A stretch of 33,416 nucleotides of DNA from Alphaproteobacteria bacterium. GTDB taxonomy: Bacteria > Pseudomonadota > Alphaproteobacteria > Rhodospirillales > Rhodospirillaceae. Under the pieces are notes generated by a model that did not search any database, was not told where the DNA came from, and worked only from the letters and a program-made list of their open reading frames with translations. Positions 9,446 to 17,759 of the stretch are shown piece by piece. The translations under genes were made by a program, and so were the position numbers. The stretch spans positions 1-33,416 of the forward strand of contig QKGW01000561.1 of assembly GCA_003250275.1 (NCBI GenBank), in the 5' to 3' direction. Position 1 is the stretch's first letter, and the number at the start of each line of letters is the position of its first letter.

Positions 9446-10627
9446 ATGCCCTCCACCAGCGAACGTATTCGGGGATTCGGGGAATCGGTGATCCGCCGTA
9501 TGACCCGCGTCGCCAACGCCCACGGCGCCATCAACCTCTCCCAAGGCTTTCCGGATTTCGACCCGCCCGCCGAGTTGCTGGCGGCGGGAGAGCGGGCGAT
9601 GCGCGAGGGGCCGCATCAATACGCGATCACCTGGGGCGACGCCGGTCTGCGCCGTGCCATCGCCGAGAAGCAGAGTCGCCTGATGGGCATTGAGATCGAC
9701 CCGGACCGGCACGTCGTCGTCACCTGCGGCAGCACCGAGGCGATGATGGCGGCGATGATGACGGTGTGCAATCCGGGCGACGAGGTGGTGGTGTTCTCGC
9801 CGTTCTACGAGAACTACGGCGCCGACGCGATCCTCTCCGGTGCGGTGCCGGTGTTCGCGCCGCTGGTGCCGCCCGGCTTCGGCTTCGACCGTGCGGCGCT
9901 CGAGGCGGCGATGGCGCGGCGGCCGAAGGCGCTGATCCTCTGCAACCCATCCAATCCCTGCGGCAAGGTGTTCGATGCCGACGAACTCCGGTTCATCGCC
10001 GACCTTGCGATCCGCTACGACGTGTTCATGATCGCCGACGAGGTCTACGAACACATCGTCTTCGCGCCCCACAAGCACGGCTACATCGCCGCGCTGCCGG
10101 GGATGGCGGAGCGGACGATTTCGTGCTCGTCGCTGTCCAAGACCTATTCGATCACCGGCTGGCGGCTGGGCTATGCGATCGCCTCGGCGGAGGTGGTGGA
10201 CGGTATGCGCAAGGTCCACGACTTCCTCACCGTCGGCGCCGCCGCGCCGTTGCAGGCGGCGGCAGTGACGGCGCTGCGCTTCCCGCCCGCGTACTACGAC
10301 GAACTCGCCGCCGCCTACGCCGAAAAGCGCGAAATCTTCCTCGCCGGCCTCGATGCGGCGGGGTTGGTCTATACCCCGCCGCAGGGGGCATATTACGTGC
10401 TGGTGGATATTTCCGGGTTCATCGACGGCACCGATTGGGATGACGCCCGCTTCGCCGAATGGCTGGCGCGCCGCGTCGGCGTTGCGGCGGTGCCGGGATC
10501 GAGCTTCTTCCGCGAGCCGGTGCGCCACCTGATCCGCTTCCACTTCGCCAAGAAACCCGAAACCCTGCGCGCGGCGGGCGAACGCCTGCTGCGGGTCGAC
10601 GAACTGTGGCGGCAGGATCGCGGCTAA
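9446..10627 (+). CDS. Class I/II aminotransferase (methionine/kynurenine/aspartate type)
   Basis: A 393-aa PLP aminotransferase. LSQGFPDFDPP (31-41), YAITWGDAGLRRAI, CGSTEAM (94-100), NPSNPCGK (167-174) with the cofactor-binding Asn, IADEVYEH (197-204), the PLP lysine K232 in SSLSKTYSITGWRLGY, and the substrate-carboxylate arginine in HLIRFHFA. The overall pattern matches the methionine/kynurenine aminotransferase subgroup (YbdL/MtnE-like). ATG 9446 is preferred to the in-frame GTG at 9440 because AGGTGA ends just before it. Its stop codon TAA overlaps the stop of the convergent siroheme gene (CTAA). Given the sulfur context it may recycle methionine from 4-methylthio-2-oxobutanoate, but this is inference. 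Confidence 0.88.
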   Translation: MPSTSERIRGFGESVIRRMTRVANAHGAINLSQGFPDFDPPAELLAAGERAMREGPHQYAITWGDAGLRRAIAEKQSRLMGIEIDPDRHVVVTCGSTEAMMAAMMTVCNPGDEVVVFSPFYENYGADAILSGAVPVFAPLVPPGFGFDRAALEAAMARRPKALILCNPSNPCGKVFDADELRFIADLAIRYDVFMIADEVYEHIVFAPHKHGYIAALPGMAERTISCSSLSKTYSITGWRLGYAIASAEVVDGMRKVHDFLTVGAAAPLQAAAVTALRFPPAYYDELAAAYAEKREIFLAGLDAAGLVYTPPQGAYYVLVDISGFIDGTDWDDARFAEWLARRVGVAAVPGSSFFREPVRHLIRFHFAKKPETLRAAGERLLRVDELWRQDRG

Positions 10628-11175
10628 CGCAGCCAGTTGCGAGTGTCGAGGAAGGCATCGGTGCGCCGGGAGACCTCGCGCATCGGCAGGCCGCGCGCCC
10701 GCAGGCGGTTGCGCAGGGTCGCCACCGCCTCCAGCCTGCCGCCCCATTCGGGGCCGATCAGGCGCTCGATCGCGCGCCGCACCCGGGCCGCCAGCGCGGG
10801 GCTTTTGCCCGAGGTGGAGATGGCGACCAGCAGGTCGCCGCGCCGCACCGTCGCGGGTACGTGGAAGTCGCACCACGGCTTCCGGTCCTCGACGTTGACC
10901 AGAGCCCCCTGCGCCCGCGCCTCGGCGGCGATGTTGCTCGCGAGGCCGTCGGCCACCCCGGCGACGAACAGCAGCGAGCCGGGCGCGTAGACGTTCGGCA
11001 GGCCGTGGCGGTAGCGCTCGCCCGCGCGGCGCCGCAGCGCTTCCGAGGCGCCGGTGTCGTAGACGGTCGGGCGCGCGCCCGCGGCGTCGAGGGTGGCGAG
11101 CTTGCGCACCGCCGCCGCGCCGGTGCCGACCAGCGCCACCGTCACCTTGTCGAGATCGAACACGACCGGCAGCAT
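10624..11175 (-). CDS. Precorrin-2 dehydrogenase-type siroheme synthase domain protein
   Basis: A 183-aa stand-alone version of the N-terminal part of CysG (Met8-like). The Rossmann motif VTVALVGTGAAAVRKLATLD is near residues 11-30 and is followed by the siroheme-synthase central motif WCDFHVPATVRRGDLLVAISTSGKSPALA. The reaction is NAD-dependent oxidation of precorrin-2 to sirohydrochlorin and usually iron insertion. No uroporphyrinogen methyltransferase domain is attached, so that activity must be encoded elsewhere. The gene is last in the cysJI operon, two bases after cysI, with GGAGGA upstream of ATG 11173-11175. It supplies the siroheme that both sulfite reductases of this window need. 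One oddity is GTGAAA in place of the usual GGGxVA dinucleotide loop. Confidence 0.88.
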   Translation of the reverse strand: MLPVVFDLDKVTVALVGTGAAAVRKLATLDAAGARPTVYDTGASEALRRRAGERYRHGLPNVYAPGSLLFVAGVADGLASNIAAEARAQGALVNVEDRKPWCDFHVPATVRRGDLLVAISTSGKSPALAARVRRAIERLIGPEWGGRLEAVATLRNRLRARGLPMREVSRRTDAFLDTRNWLR

Positions 11176-11177
11176 CG

Positions 11178-12905
11178 TCAGTCCTCCTTCCGGCCGCGCA
11201 ACGGCCCGGTGCGGGCGTGGAAATCGGCGCCGTTGGCGGTGGCGGCGACGATTCCGGCGCGGATCGCGTAATCTCCGAAGCGCTCTTCCGGCGCGCGGCC
11301 GGCGGCGTACTCGGCGAACAGCGGATCGAGGGCGGCGAGGATGCCTGCCTCGTCGAGATCGGCGGCGTAGAGCTTGGACAGCCGCGAGCCGTCGGCCGCG
11401 CCGCCGAGGTAGAGGTTGTAGTGCCCCGGTCCCCTGCCGACGAAGCCGATCTCGGCGAGATAGGGGCGGGCGCAGCCGTTCGGGCAGCCGGTCATCCGCA
11501 CCACGATCTCGGTCTCGCCGAGGCCGTGGGCGGCGAGCCGCGCTTCGAGCGCGGTGACGAGGTCGGGCAGGTAGCGCTCGCTTTCCGCCAGCGCCAGGCC
11601 GCAGGTCGGCAAAGCCACGCAGGCCATGGCGTTGCGCCGCACCGGCGTCGCATTCTCCGCCAGCCGATGCTCCGCGGCCAGTGCCGCGATCGCGTCGCGG
11701 TTTTCCGGCCGGACGTCGGCGACGATGACGTTCTGGTTGGTGGTGAGGCGGAACAGGCCGTCGTGGACTGCGGCGATCGCCCGCAGGCCGGAGAGCAGTT
11801 GCGGGCCGCCGGGGATGTCGCGGATCCTGCCGTTCTCGACGAACAGCGTGAGGTGCTCGCGGCCATTCTCGCCCGCGACCCAGCCGTAGCGGTCGGCGTT
11901 GTTGGCGAAGCGTACCGGCCGCGGCGGCGCGAGGCGCACCCCGGAGCGCCGCTCGACCTCCGCGCGGAAGGCGTCGAGGCCACGGTTCTCGATGGTGTAC
12001 TTGAGGCGCGCGTGCTTGCGGTTGCCGCGGTCGCCCCAGTCGCGCTGCACCGTCACCACCGCCTCGGCGATGGCGAGGACGTCGGCGGTGCGGCAGAAGC
12101 CGAGATCGTCGGCGGTGCGGGGGTAGGTCTCCGGCTCGCCGTGGGTCATTCCCATGCCGCCGCCGACGGTGACGTTCCATCCGGAGAGACGGCCGCGGGC
12201 GTCGGCCGCGGCAATGAAACCGAGATCCTGGGCGTAGACGTCGACATCGTTGTCGGGCGGCACCGCCACCGCGATCTTGAACTTGCGCGGCAGGTAGGTG
12301 CGGCCGTAGATCGGCTCCGCCTCTGCCTCCTCCTCGCCGCCGGCAATGCGCTCGCCGTCGAGCCAGATCTCCCGATAGGCGCCCGTCTTCGGCAGCAGGT
12401 GCTCGGAAATCCGGCGAGCTAAGTCGGCGGCGGCGCGGTGCAGAGCCGAGAGATGGGGGTTGGCGGCGGCGACGACGTTGCGGTTGACGTCGCCGCACGC
12501 GGCGATGCTGTCGAGCAGGGCAGCGTCGATCGCCTTGATCGTGGTCTTGAGGTTGGACTTGATCACCCCGTGGAACTGGAAGGTTTGACGGGTGGTGAGC
12601 CGCAGGGTGCCGTTGCCGTAGTCGGTGGCGAGGCGGTCGAGCGCCAGCCACTGCTCGGGGGAGCACTCCCCGGCGGGCAGGCGCAGCCGCACCATGAAAC
12701 CGAACGCCGGTTCGAGCTTCTTGCGGCCGCGCTCGGGGCGCAGGTCGCGGTCGTCCTGAAGATAGATGCCGTGGAATTTGACCAGTTGCTGGTCGTCTTC
12801 CGAGATCGCGCCGGTGGCCGTCTCGGCGAGGCCCTCTTTGAGGGTGCCGCGCAGGTAGGCGCTCGCCGCCTTGATGATCTCGTTGCGGGACAGGGATTCC
12901 GTCAT
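11178..12905 (-). CDS. cysI: Assimilatory sulfite reductase (NADPH) hemoprotein subunit
   Basis: A 575-aa sulfite reductase beta subunit that reduces sulfite to sulfide with six electrons on a coupled siroheme-[4Fe-4S] centre. The cluster/siroheme ligands are C429 and C435 (CVALPTC) and C474 and C478 (CPNGC), the spacing seen in E. coli CysI. Sulfite-contacting basic residues occur in LRLTTRQTFQFHG (101-113) and in RNVVAAANP/KFKIAV regions. The length equals the family norm. The start ATG 12903-12905 has GAGGAGGACC upstream. It follows cysJ by 13 bases and precedes the siroheme dehydrogenase by 2, so the hemoprotein and its cofactor enzyme are co-expressed. Confidence 0.97.
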   Translation of the reverse strand: MTESLSRNEIIKAASAYLRGTLKEGLAETATGAISEDDQQLVKFHGIYLQDDRDLRPERGRKKLEPAFGFMVRLRLPAGECSPEQWLALDRLATDYGNGTLRLTTRQTFQFHGVIKSNLKTTIKAIDAALLDSIAACGDVNRNVVAAANPHLSALHRAAADLARRISEHLLPKTGAYREIWLDGERIAGGEEEAEAEPIYGRTYLPRKFKIAVAVPPDNDVDVYAQDLGFIAAADARGRLSGWNVTVGGGMGMTHGEPETYPRTADDLGFCRTADVLAIAEAVVTVQRDWGDRGNRKHARLKYTIENRGLDAFRAEVERRSGVRLAPPRPVRFANNADRYGWVAGENGREHLTLFVENGRIRDIPGGPQLLSGLRAIAAVHDGLFRLTTNQNVIVADVRPENRDAIAALAAEHRLAENATPVRRNAMACVALPTCGLALAESERYLPDLVTALEARLAAHGLGETEIVVRMTGCPNGCARPYLAEIGFVGRGPGHYNLYLGGAADGSRLSKLYAADLDEAGILAALDPLFAEYAAGRAPEERFGDYAIRAGIVAATANGADFHARTGPLRGRKED

Positions 12906-12918
12906 CGTCCGGTCCTCC

Positions 12919-14658
12919 TCAATAGACGTCCTGGAGATAGCGGCGCTCCCGCTCCAGCCGCCGCACCGCCTGTTCGGCGGCGTCGGGCGAGAGTGTCCGG
13001 GCTTCGGCGAAGGCGTCGACCACCGCGCGGCGGACGTCCTTCGCCATCGCCGCGGCGTCGCCGCAGACGTAGAGCCGCGCACCGCCTTCGATCCAATCGA
13101 CGAGATCGCGGGCGCGCTCGCGGATGCGGTGCTGCACGTAGATCTTCTCCGGCTGGTCGCGCGAGAACGCGAGGTCGAGCCGATCCAGCGCGCCGTCCTG
13201 CAGTGCCCGCCGCCATTCGGTCTGATAGAGGAAGTCGTGGGTGAAGCGGCGATCGCCGAAGATCAGCCAGTTGCGTCCGGCGGCCCCGGCGGCGGCACGC
13301 GCCTGCACGAAGGCGCGAAACGGCGCGATGCCGGTGCCCGCGCCGATCATGATCGCGTCCGTGCCGGGCTCGGGCGGGCGGAAGTGGCGGTTGGGGCGCA
13401 GACGCACCGTTACCCGCGCTCCCGGCTTGAGGCGGTCGGCGACGAAGCCGGAGGCGACGCCGACGCGGTCGCGGCCGTGGGCGTGCCAGGCGGTGCGTCC
13501 GACCAGCAGGTGAATGGCGTCGGGCTCGGCGCGCCGCGACGAGGCGATCGAGTACGCCCGCGGCGCGAGCGGCCGGGTGAGTGCGGCGAAGTCGTCGGCC
13601 GAAAGCCGCGCCGGGAATGCCTCCAGCAGGTCGATCAGTTGCCGTCCCGCGAGCCACTCCCGCGCGCCGTCGGCGAGCTGGGCGCGCGCCGCGGCGTGGC
13701 CGGTGCGGGCGACGAAGGTTTCGAGGGTGGCGAGCGACAAGGTGGTGACGTCGCGATCGGCGACGCAGGCGCGGCGCAGCGCGTCGTCGCCGTTCAGCCC
13801 GGCGGCGGCGAGCACCGCGTCGACGGCTGCGGGATCGTTCTCGGGGAAGAGGTCGAGCGCGTCGCCCGGCTCGAACCCCGGCAGAGGACCGTCGAAGCCG
13901 AGTTCGAGGTGCCAGGTCTGCTTGTCGGAACGCGATGAATTGAGGTTGATCCGCTCCAGCACCTCGGCGGCGCGCGGCGCGGCGTCGTCGGTGGCGGCGG
14001 GTTCGGGGATCGCGGACGGCGCGGCGGCGACCGGCGGCGCCAGGGCGGCGAGCGCCTCGCCGGTCCAGCGCGCCGCGGCCTCGGCGTAGTCGAGATCGCA
14101 CTCGGCCCGCTCCACCGCGCGGCGGCCGCCGAGCGCGGCGAGGCGCTCGTCGAGGGCGCGGCCGGCCGCGCAGAAGTTGACGTAGGCGCGGTCGCCGAGG
14201 GCGAGTACGCCGTAGGCAACGCCGTCGAGGCGCGGCGCGGCGTCGGACATCAGGTCCTGAAACGCCGGGACGGCGCGGGCGGGCGGGTCGCCCTCGCCCC
14301 AGGTGCTGGCCACGACGACGAGGCGGCGGGTCGCGGCCAGCTCGGCGAGGTCGAGATCGGCGAAATCGACGACCCGCGGGCGGAAGCCGCGACCGCGGGC
14401 GGCGCGGGCGATCTCTGCGGCGAGGCGTTCGGCGTTGCCGGATTCGCTGGCGTAGAGAACCAGGAGCGGCTCGGCTGCGGATGCGGCAGGCACGGCGAGC
14501 GGCGCTTCGGCCGTCCGTTCGGCCGAGGCGGCGTCGAGGCCGCTCAGGAACCCCGCCAGCCAGGCGCGCTGCAGCGGTGTCGCGCGGCTGAGGATGCGGC
14601 CGAGCTCGACCAACTCGTCGGGTGCGAACGGCGCGCCCGGGGGCAGCATCGCGGTCAT
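12919..14658 (-). CDS. cysJ: Sulfite reductase (NADPH) flavoprotein subunit
   Basis: A 579-aa diflavin reductase. Order: a short N-terminal helical segment with PFAPDELVELGRIL; an FMN flavodoxin domain starting LLVLYASESGNAERLA (65-80) with VASTWGEGDPP; then an FAD/NADPH reductase domain with RAYSIASS (FAD), GAGTGIAPFRAF and IFGDRR (NADPH), YVCGDAAAMAKDV, and the C-terminal YLQDVY tail typical of CysJ. It passes electrons from NADPH to CysI. The start ATG 14656-14658 overlaps the aminotransferase stop (ATGA). A second ATG three codons on is possible. An Ala/Pro-rich linker separates the flavodoxin and reductase parts. Confidence 0.96.
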   Translation of the reverse strand: MTAMLPPGAPFAPDELVELGRILSRATPLQRAWLAGFLSGLDAASAERTAEAPLAVPAASAAEPLLVLYASESGNAERLAAEIARAARGRGFRPRVVDFADLDLAELAATRRLVVVASTWGEGDPPARAVPAFQDLMSDAAPRLDGVAYGVLALGDRAYVNFCAAGRALDERLAALGGRRAVERAECDLDYAEAAARWTGEALAALAPPVAAAPSAIPEPAATDDAAPRAAEVLERINLNSSRSDKQTWHLELGFDGPLPGFEPGDALDLFPENDPAAVDAVLAAAGLNGDDALRRACVADRDVTTLSLATLETFVARTGHAAARAQLADGAREWLAGRQLIDLLEAFPARLSADDFAALTRPLAPRAYSIASSRRAEPDAIHLLVGRTAWHAHGRDRVGVASGFVADRLKPGARVTVRLRPNRHFRPPEPGTDAIMIGAGTGIAPFRAFVQARAAAGAAGRNWLIFGDRRFTHDFLYQTEWRRALQDGALDRLDLAFSRDQPEKIYVQHRIRERARDLVDWIEGGARLYVCGDAAAMAKDVRRAVVDAFAEARTLSPDAAEQAVRRLERERRYLQDVY

Positions 14659-15902
14659 GCCCCTGCCACCGCCAGCGCGGGGGCCGGGCGCAGGTCCGCG
14701 ACCGCTGCGGCGATGCGGCGCAGGGCTTCGGTCACGGTTGCGGCGTCGGTGGCGAAGGAGATGCGGAAATACGGCGACAGGCCGAACGCCGCCCCCGGCA
14801 TCGCGGCCACGCCCGCCTCCTCCAGCAGATATTCGGTGAAGTCGGCGTCGCTGGCGATGATGCCGCCGTCGGGCCGTTGCGTGCCGATCAACGCCGCGCA
14901 TCCGGGAAAGGCGAAGAACGCCCCGGCGGGCGCGGCGAGGGTGAGGCCGGGGGTCGCCGCGATCCCCTCGGTCACCAGCCTGCGGCGCTCGGCGTAGGCC
15001 GCGCGCGTCTCGGCGACGAAGTCCTGCGGCCCGGTGAGGGCGGCGAGCCCGGCGGCTTGCGCCACCGTCGAGACCCCGGCGGTGAACTGCGACTGCACCA
15101 CCGTCATCGCGCGGATCAGCGGCTCCGGCCCGGCGGCGTAGCCCAGCCGCCAGCCGGTCATGGCGTAGGTCTTGGAGGCGGCGTTCACCACCAGCACGCG
15201 GTCGCGCAGATCCGGGGCGATCGCGAGCAGGTGCGGTGGCGGCACATCGTAACGGATCTGCTCGTAGACCTCGTCGAGCAGCACCAGCACCTGGGGGTGG
15301 CGGCGCAGCACCCGGGCGATCGCTTCGAGGTCGTCGGCGGGATAGTCCGCGCCGGTGGGGTTGGCGGGCGCGTTGAGCACCAGCCAGCGGGTGCGCGGTC
15401 CGAGAGCGGCGTCGAGGCCGGCGGCGTCGAGTCGGAAACCGCGCGCCTCGGCGGTGGCGACGAACACCGGCCGCGCGCCGGTGTAGAGCGCCGCATCCGG
15501 GAACGACGGCCAGTAGGGCGCGGGTATCGCCACTTCGTCGCCCGGCTCGACGGTCGCCGAAAACGCGTTGGCGATCAGTTGTTTCGCGCCGTTGCCGATG
15601 AGAATCTGTGTGGGCGAGTAGACGAGGCCGGTCGCGGTCGAGGTCTTGGCGGCCACGGCTTGGCGCAGCGCCGGGGTGCCCTCGGTGGGTGGATACTTGG
15701 TGTCGCCGCGCGCAAGCGCCTCGGCGGCGGCCGCCTTGATGTGCTGCGGCGTGTCGAAGTCGGGCTCGCCGATGGTGAGGTTGATGATGTCGCGCCCCGC
15801 GTCGCGCAGCGCCTTGGCGCGGGCGTTGGCGGCGGCGTTGGGGGAGATGCGCACCCGGGCGACGCGCGCCGACGGGCGGAATTCGGAAACCGGGAGGATC
15901 AT
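14655..15902 (-). CDS. Class I aminotransferase (aspartate aminotransferase-like)
   Basis: A 415-aa PLP aminotransferase of subgroup I-gamma type. INLTIGEPDFDTPQHI (40-55), YPPTEGTPALRQAV, GNGAKQL (103-109), NAPANPTG (177-184), LLDEVYEQIRYD (208-219), the PLP lysine K244 in AASKTYAMTGWRLGY, and FRISFA with the alpha-carboxylate arginine near the end. It lies between an FAD-linked hydroxyacid dehydrogenase and cysJ, overlapping both by 4 bases, so it belongs to the sulfite-reduction operon. An aspartate-type aminotransferase there could convert cysteate to sulfopyruvate or cysteine-sulfinate to a sulfite-releasing product. That is a hypothesis, and ordinary aspartate/glutamate transamination is the default. 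Confidence 0.9.
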   Translation of the reverse strand: MILPVSEFRPSARVARVRISPNAAANARAKALRDAGRDIINLTIGEPDFDTPQHIKAAAAEALARGDTKYPPTEGTPALRQAVAAKTSTATGLVYSPTQILIGNGAKQLIANAFSATVEPGDEVAIPAPYWPSFPDAALYTGARPVFVATAEARGFRLDAAGLDAALGPRTRWLVLNAPANPTGADYPADDLEAIARVLRRHPQVLVLLDEVYEQIRYDVPPPHLLAIAPDLRDRVLVVNAASKTYAMTGWRLGYAAGPEPLIRAMTVVQSQFTAGVSTVAQAAGLAALTGPQDFVAETRAAYAERRRLVTEGIAATPGLTLAAPAGAFFAFPGCAALIGTQRPDGGIIASDADFTEYLLEEAGVAAMPGAAFGLSPYFRISFATDAATVTEALRRIAAAVADLRPAPALAVAGA

Positions 15903-17353
15903 CGTGCGAGCACCTTGCCGGGGTTGAGGATGCCGTGCGGGTCGAGCGCCGTCTTGATCCGGCGCATCAGCGCCAGTTCCAGAGGCGGCTTGTAGTCGGG
16001 CAGGGCATCGACCTTGAGTTGGCCGACCCCGTGCTCGGCGCAGATCGAGCCGCCGCGCGCCGTCACCGCGCGATAGACCAGGGCGCGCAGCGCGTGTTCG
16101 TGGGTCTCCCAATATTCAGGGCCGACACCTTCCGGGCGGGCGACGTGATAGTGGAGATTGCCGTCGCCCGCGTGGCCGTGCACCAGCACCCGGACACCGG
16201 GGAATTCCGTTTGCAATGCCGCGCCGGTCTCGGCGATGAAATCCGGAATCCGCGAGATCGGCAGCGAGACGTCGTGCTTGGCGTTCCAGCCGTCGCGCTT
16301 CTGCGCCTCGCCCAGGCCGTGCTCGCGCACCGCCCAGAACGCCTCGCGTTGCGCCAGGCTTTCGGCCACCACCGCATCGTCGGCAAGTTCGGCTTCGAGT
16401 GCCGCGCCGATCACGGTTTCCAGGCGCTCGCGGCCGTGGGCCTCGCTGTCCTCGTCGGCGGTTTCGATCAGCACGTACCAGTGGTCGTCGTCCGCTTCCG
16501 CCGCGAACGGCAGCCGGTATTCCGGGGCGTTCGCCGCCACCAGTCGCCAAGTCGCCGCCGAGACGATCTCGAACCCGGTGAGCGCCGCGCCGAAACCCTG
16601 ACGGGCGTGCCGCAAGAGCGCGATCACCGTGGCGATGCCGGAGACCTTGAGAAACGCGGTCTGATGCGCGGCGGGGAGGGGGAAGAGCTTGATCGTCGCC
16701 GCGGTGACGATGCCGAGGGTGCCCTCGCTGCCGATGTAGAGATCGCGCAGGTCGTAGCCCGCGTTGTCCTTCCGCAGTCCGCGCAGACCGTTCCAGATTT
16801 CGCCTTCCGCCGTCACCACCTCGATGCCGAGGGTGAGCGCCCGGGTGTTGCCGAAGCGCACCACCTGAGTTCCGCCCGCGTTGGTGGCGAGGTTGCCGCC
16901 CACCGTGCAACTGCCACCCGAGGGCAGGCTCAAGGGGAACCAACGGTCTGCCGCCAGCGCCGCTTCGCGCACGGTGTCGAGAATCACCCCGGCCTCGACG
17001 GTGACGGTGTCGTTGTCGCGGTCGAGATCGCGGATGCGGTTGAGGCGCGCGAGCGACAGCACCACCGCCGCGCCGCTGGAGTCCGGCGTGCCGCCGCCCG
17101 CGAGGCCGGTATGGCCGCCCTGGGGCACGATCGGCACCCGCTCCGCCGCCAGCAATCGCACCACCGCCGCGACCTCCTCGGCGTTCGCGGGGCGTACCAC
17201 CGCGCGGGCGCGGCCGGGGTGGCGCTGGAGGATATCCACCAGCGCGCCGGGCGCATCCTCGCCGCGCATGGCGTGGTCGGGGCCGACGATCGCCCGGAGG
17301 GCGTCGAGCAGCGGATCGGTGGCAAGGGGGCGGAGAGCGGTGGCGTTACGCAT
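15899..17353 (-). CDS. FAD-linked D-2-hydroxyacid dehydrogenase (GlcD/D2HGDH family)
   Basis: A 484-aa VAO-type flavoprotein. The FAD-binding domain shows VPIVPQGGHTGLAGGGTPDS (from residue 73), LPSGGSCTVGGNLATNAGG and GSEGTLGIVT. The C-terminal substrate/metal part has HGHAGDGNLHYH and SICAEHGVG and ends LDPHGILNPGKVL. These mark the D-lactate/D-2-hydroxyglutarate dehydrogenase group. It oxidises a D-2-hydroxyacid to the 2-oxoacid and passes electrons to a flavoprotein or cytochrome. It is the promoter-proximal gene of the minus-strand operon with the aminotransferase and cysJI. In that setting 3-sulfolactate is a possible substrate (FAD-linked SlcD-type enzymes are known), but D-2-hydroxyglutarate formed by side reactions is equally plausible. 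Start ATG 17351-17353 has CGAGG upstream. Confidence 0.9.
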   Translation of the reverse strand: MRNATALRPLATDPLLDALRAIVGPDHAMRGEDAPGALVDILQRHPGRARAVVRPANAEEVAAVVRLLAAERVPIVPQGGHTGLAGGGTPDSSGAAVVLSLARLNRIRDLDRDNDTVTVEAGVILDTVREAALAADRWFPLSLPSGGSCTVGGNLATNAGGTQVVRFGNTRALTLGIEVVTAEGEIWNGLRGLRKDNAGYDLRDLYIGSEGTLGIVTAATIKLFPLPAAHQTAFLKVSGIATVIALLRHARQGFGAALTGFEIVSAATWRLVAANAPEYRLPFAAEADDDHWYVLIETADEDSEAHGRERLETVIGAALEAELADDAVVAESLAQREAFWAVREHGLGEAQKRDGWNAKHDVSLPISRIPDFIAETGAALQTEFPGVRVLVHGHAGDGNLHYHVARPEGVGPEYWETHEHALRALVYRAVTARGGSICAEHGVGQLKVDALPDYKPPLELALMRRIKTALDPHGILNPGKVLAR

Positions 17354-17413
17354 CGGTTGGCCTCGTGCGGTGGCGACGAGCTTCCTTCCATAACACTGCT
17401 GCCGGGAAAATAC

Positions 17414-17428
17414 ACATAGATTCGATGT
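17414..17428. promoter_or_regulatory. Imperfect 15-bp palindrome, candidate operator
   Basis: ACATAGATTCGATGT is palindromic at six of seven base pairs around the central T. It lies about 60 bases upstream of the FAD-dehydrogenase start, where a regulator of the cysJI operon would be expected. The spacing is compatible with LysR- or GntR-type sites. No regulator can be assigned. Confidence 0.3.
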
Positions 17429-17589
17429 AGGTGATAAAAATTTACATAACGTGTGTTGATTTCCGGGCGCTATTGCGGTCGGTTGCTGTCCATCTAAAGC
17501 GTCGGAAGGTTTGTATCATATTGAAAATAACTATGAAAAATATAAGCTACATATACAACATCGAAAAAGTGTTAATCAAAATGAATCAC

Positions 17590-17618
17590 TTGACTATCCA
17601 TTCTGTGTCGGGCTGAAT
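17590..17618 (+). promoter_or_regulatory. Candidate sigma-70 promoter of the leader-met transporter operon
   Basis: TTGACT (17590-17595) is followed after 17 bases by CTGAAT (17613-17618), in the AT-rich zone just before the leader ORF's ribosome binding site. It would give a leader transcript starting near 17625. The -35 is good and the -10 is weak. Confidence 0.4.
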
Positions 17619-17647
17619 GACCATCCGTTCCCTTTGAGGAGGTTGTC

Positions 17648-17704
17648 ATGAGGCGGTTTGACGCGTTGGGGCGATGTTGTCGCTCCGTGTGTATCGGGTT
17701 CTGA
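17648..17704 (+). CDS. Cysteine-containing attenuator leader peptide (18 aa)
   Basis: An 18-codon ORF reading MRRFDALGRCCRSVCIGF, with a perfect ribosome binding site GAGGAGG (17636-17642) five bases before the ATG. Three of 18 residues are cysteine, two of them adjacent (codons 10-11, 17675-17680). It ends 72 bases before metQ. Short Cys-rich leader peptides with an internal CC and flanking Arg are known to control sulfur genes by cysteine-dependent ribosome stalling, notably in actinobacteria. Its strong translation signal, lack of other coding explanation and position ahead of a sulfur-compound importer support that role. A hairpin next to the metQ ribosome binding site is listed separately. 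Translation and stalling are inferred, not shown. Confidence 0.75.
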   Translation: MRRFDALGRCCRSVCIGF

Positions 17705-17722
17705 CTGCGCGCGTTCGGGAAT

Positions 17723-17759
17723 CTCCGCCCCGTCCGGCGTCGCGAAATCGTCGGCGGAG
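17723..17759 (+). promoter_or_regulatory. Hairpin between leader peptide and metQ start, candidate attenuator
   Basis: CTCCGCC (17723-17729) can pair perfectly with GGCGGAG (17753-17759), placing a 7-bp stem three bases before the metQ ribosome binding site GGAGAAG (17763-17769). The left arm's CCGCC could instead pair with GGCGG at 17652-17656, inside leader codons 2-3. A stalled or moving ribosome on the leader could therefore switch between the two pairings. No T tract follows, so translational rather than transcriptional attenuation is suggested. Confidence 0.45.

Larger units (their letters stand above)
17354..17647 (+). other. AT-rich divergent intergenic region, no gene seen
   Basis: This stretch separates the minus-strand FAD-dehydrogenase/cysJI operon from the plus-strand met-transporter operon. 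Much of it, especially 17411-17600, is far more AT-rich than either side, as expected of a divergent promoter region. I see a 15-base near-palindrome, a candidate plus-strand promoter (both listed separately) and A/T tracts that could act as UP elements. No convincing protein gene was found before the leader ORF at 17648. Confidence 0.6.

Noticed and set aside
9356..10876. Long minus-strand open frame continuous with the Rrf2 regulator
   Set aside because: The part upstream of 9355 is the antisense of the aminotransferase gene and is not protein-like. The Rrf2 domain starts cleanly at its own Met.
10624..12666. Large minus-strand frame joining the siroheme dehydrogenase to about 500 upstream codons
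   Set aside because: The upstream part is Arg/His-rich shadow translation of cysI in another frame. The real protein begins at 11175 with a strong ribosome binding site.
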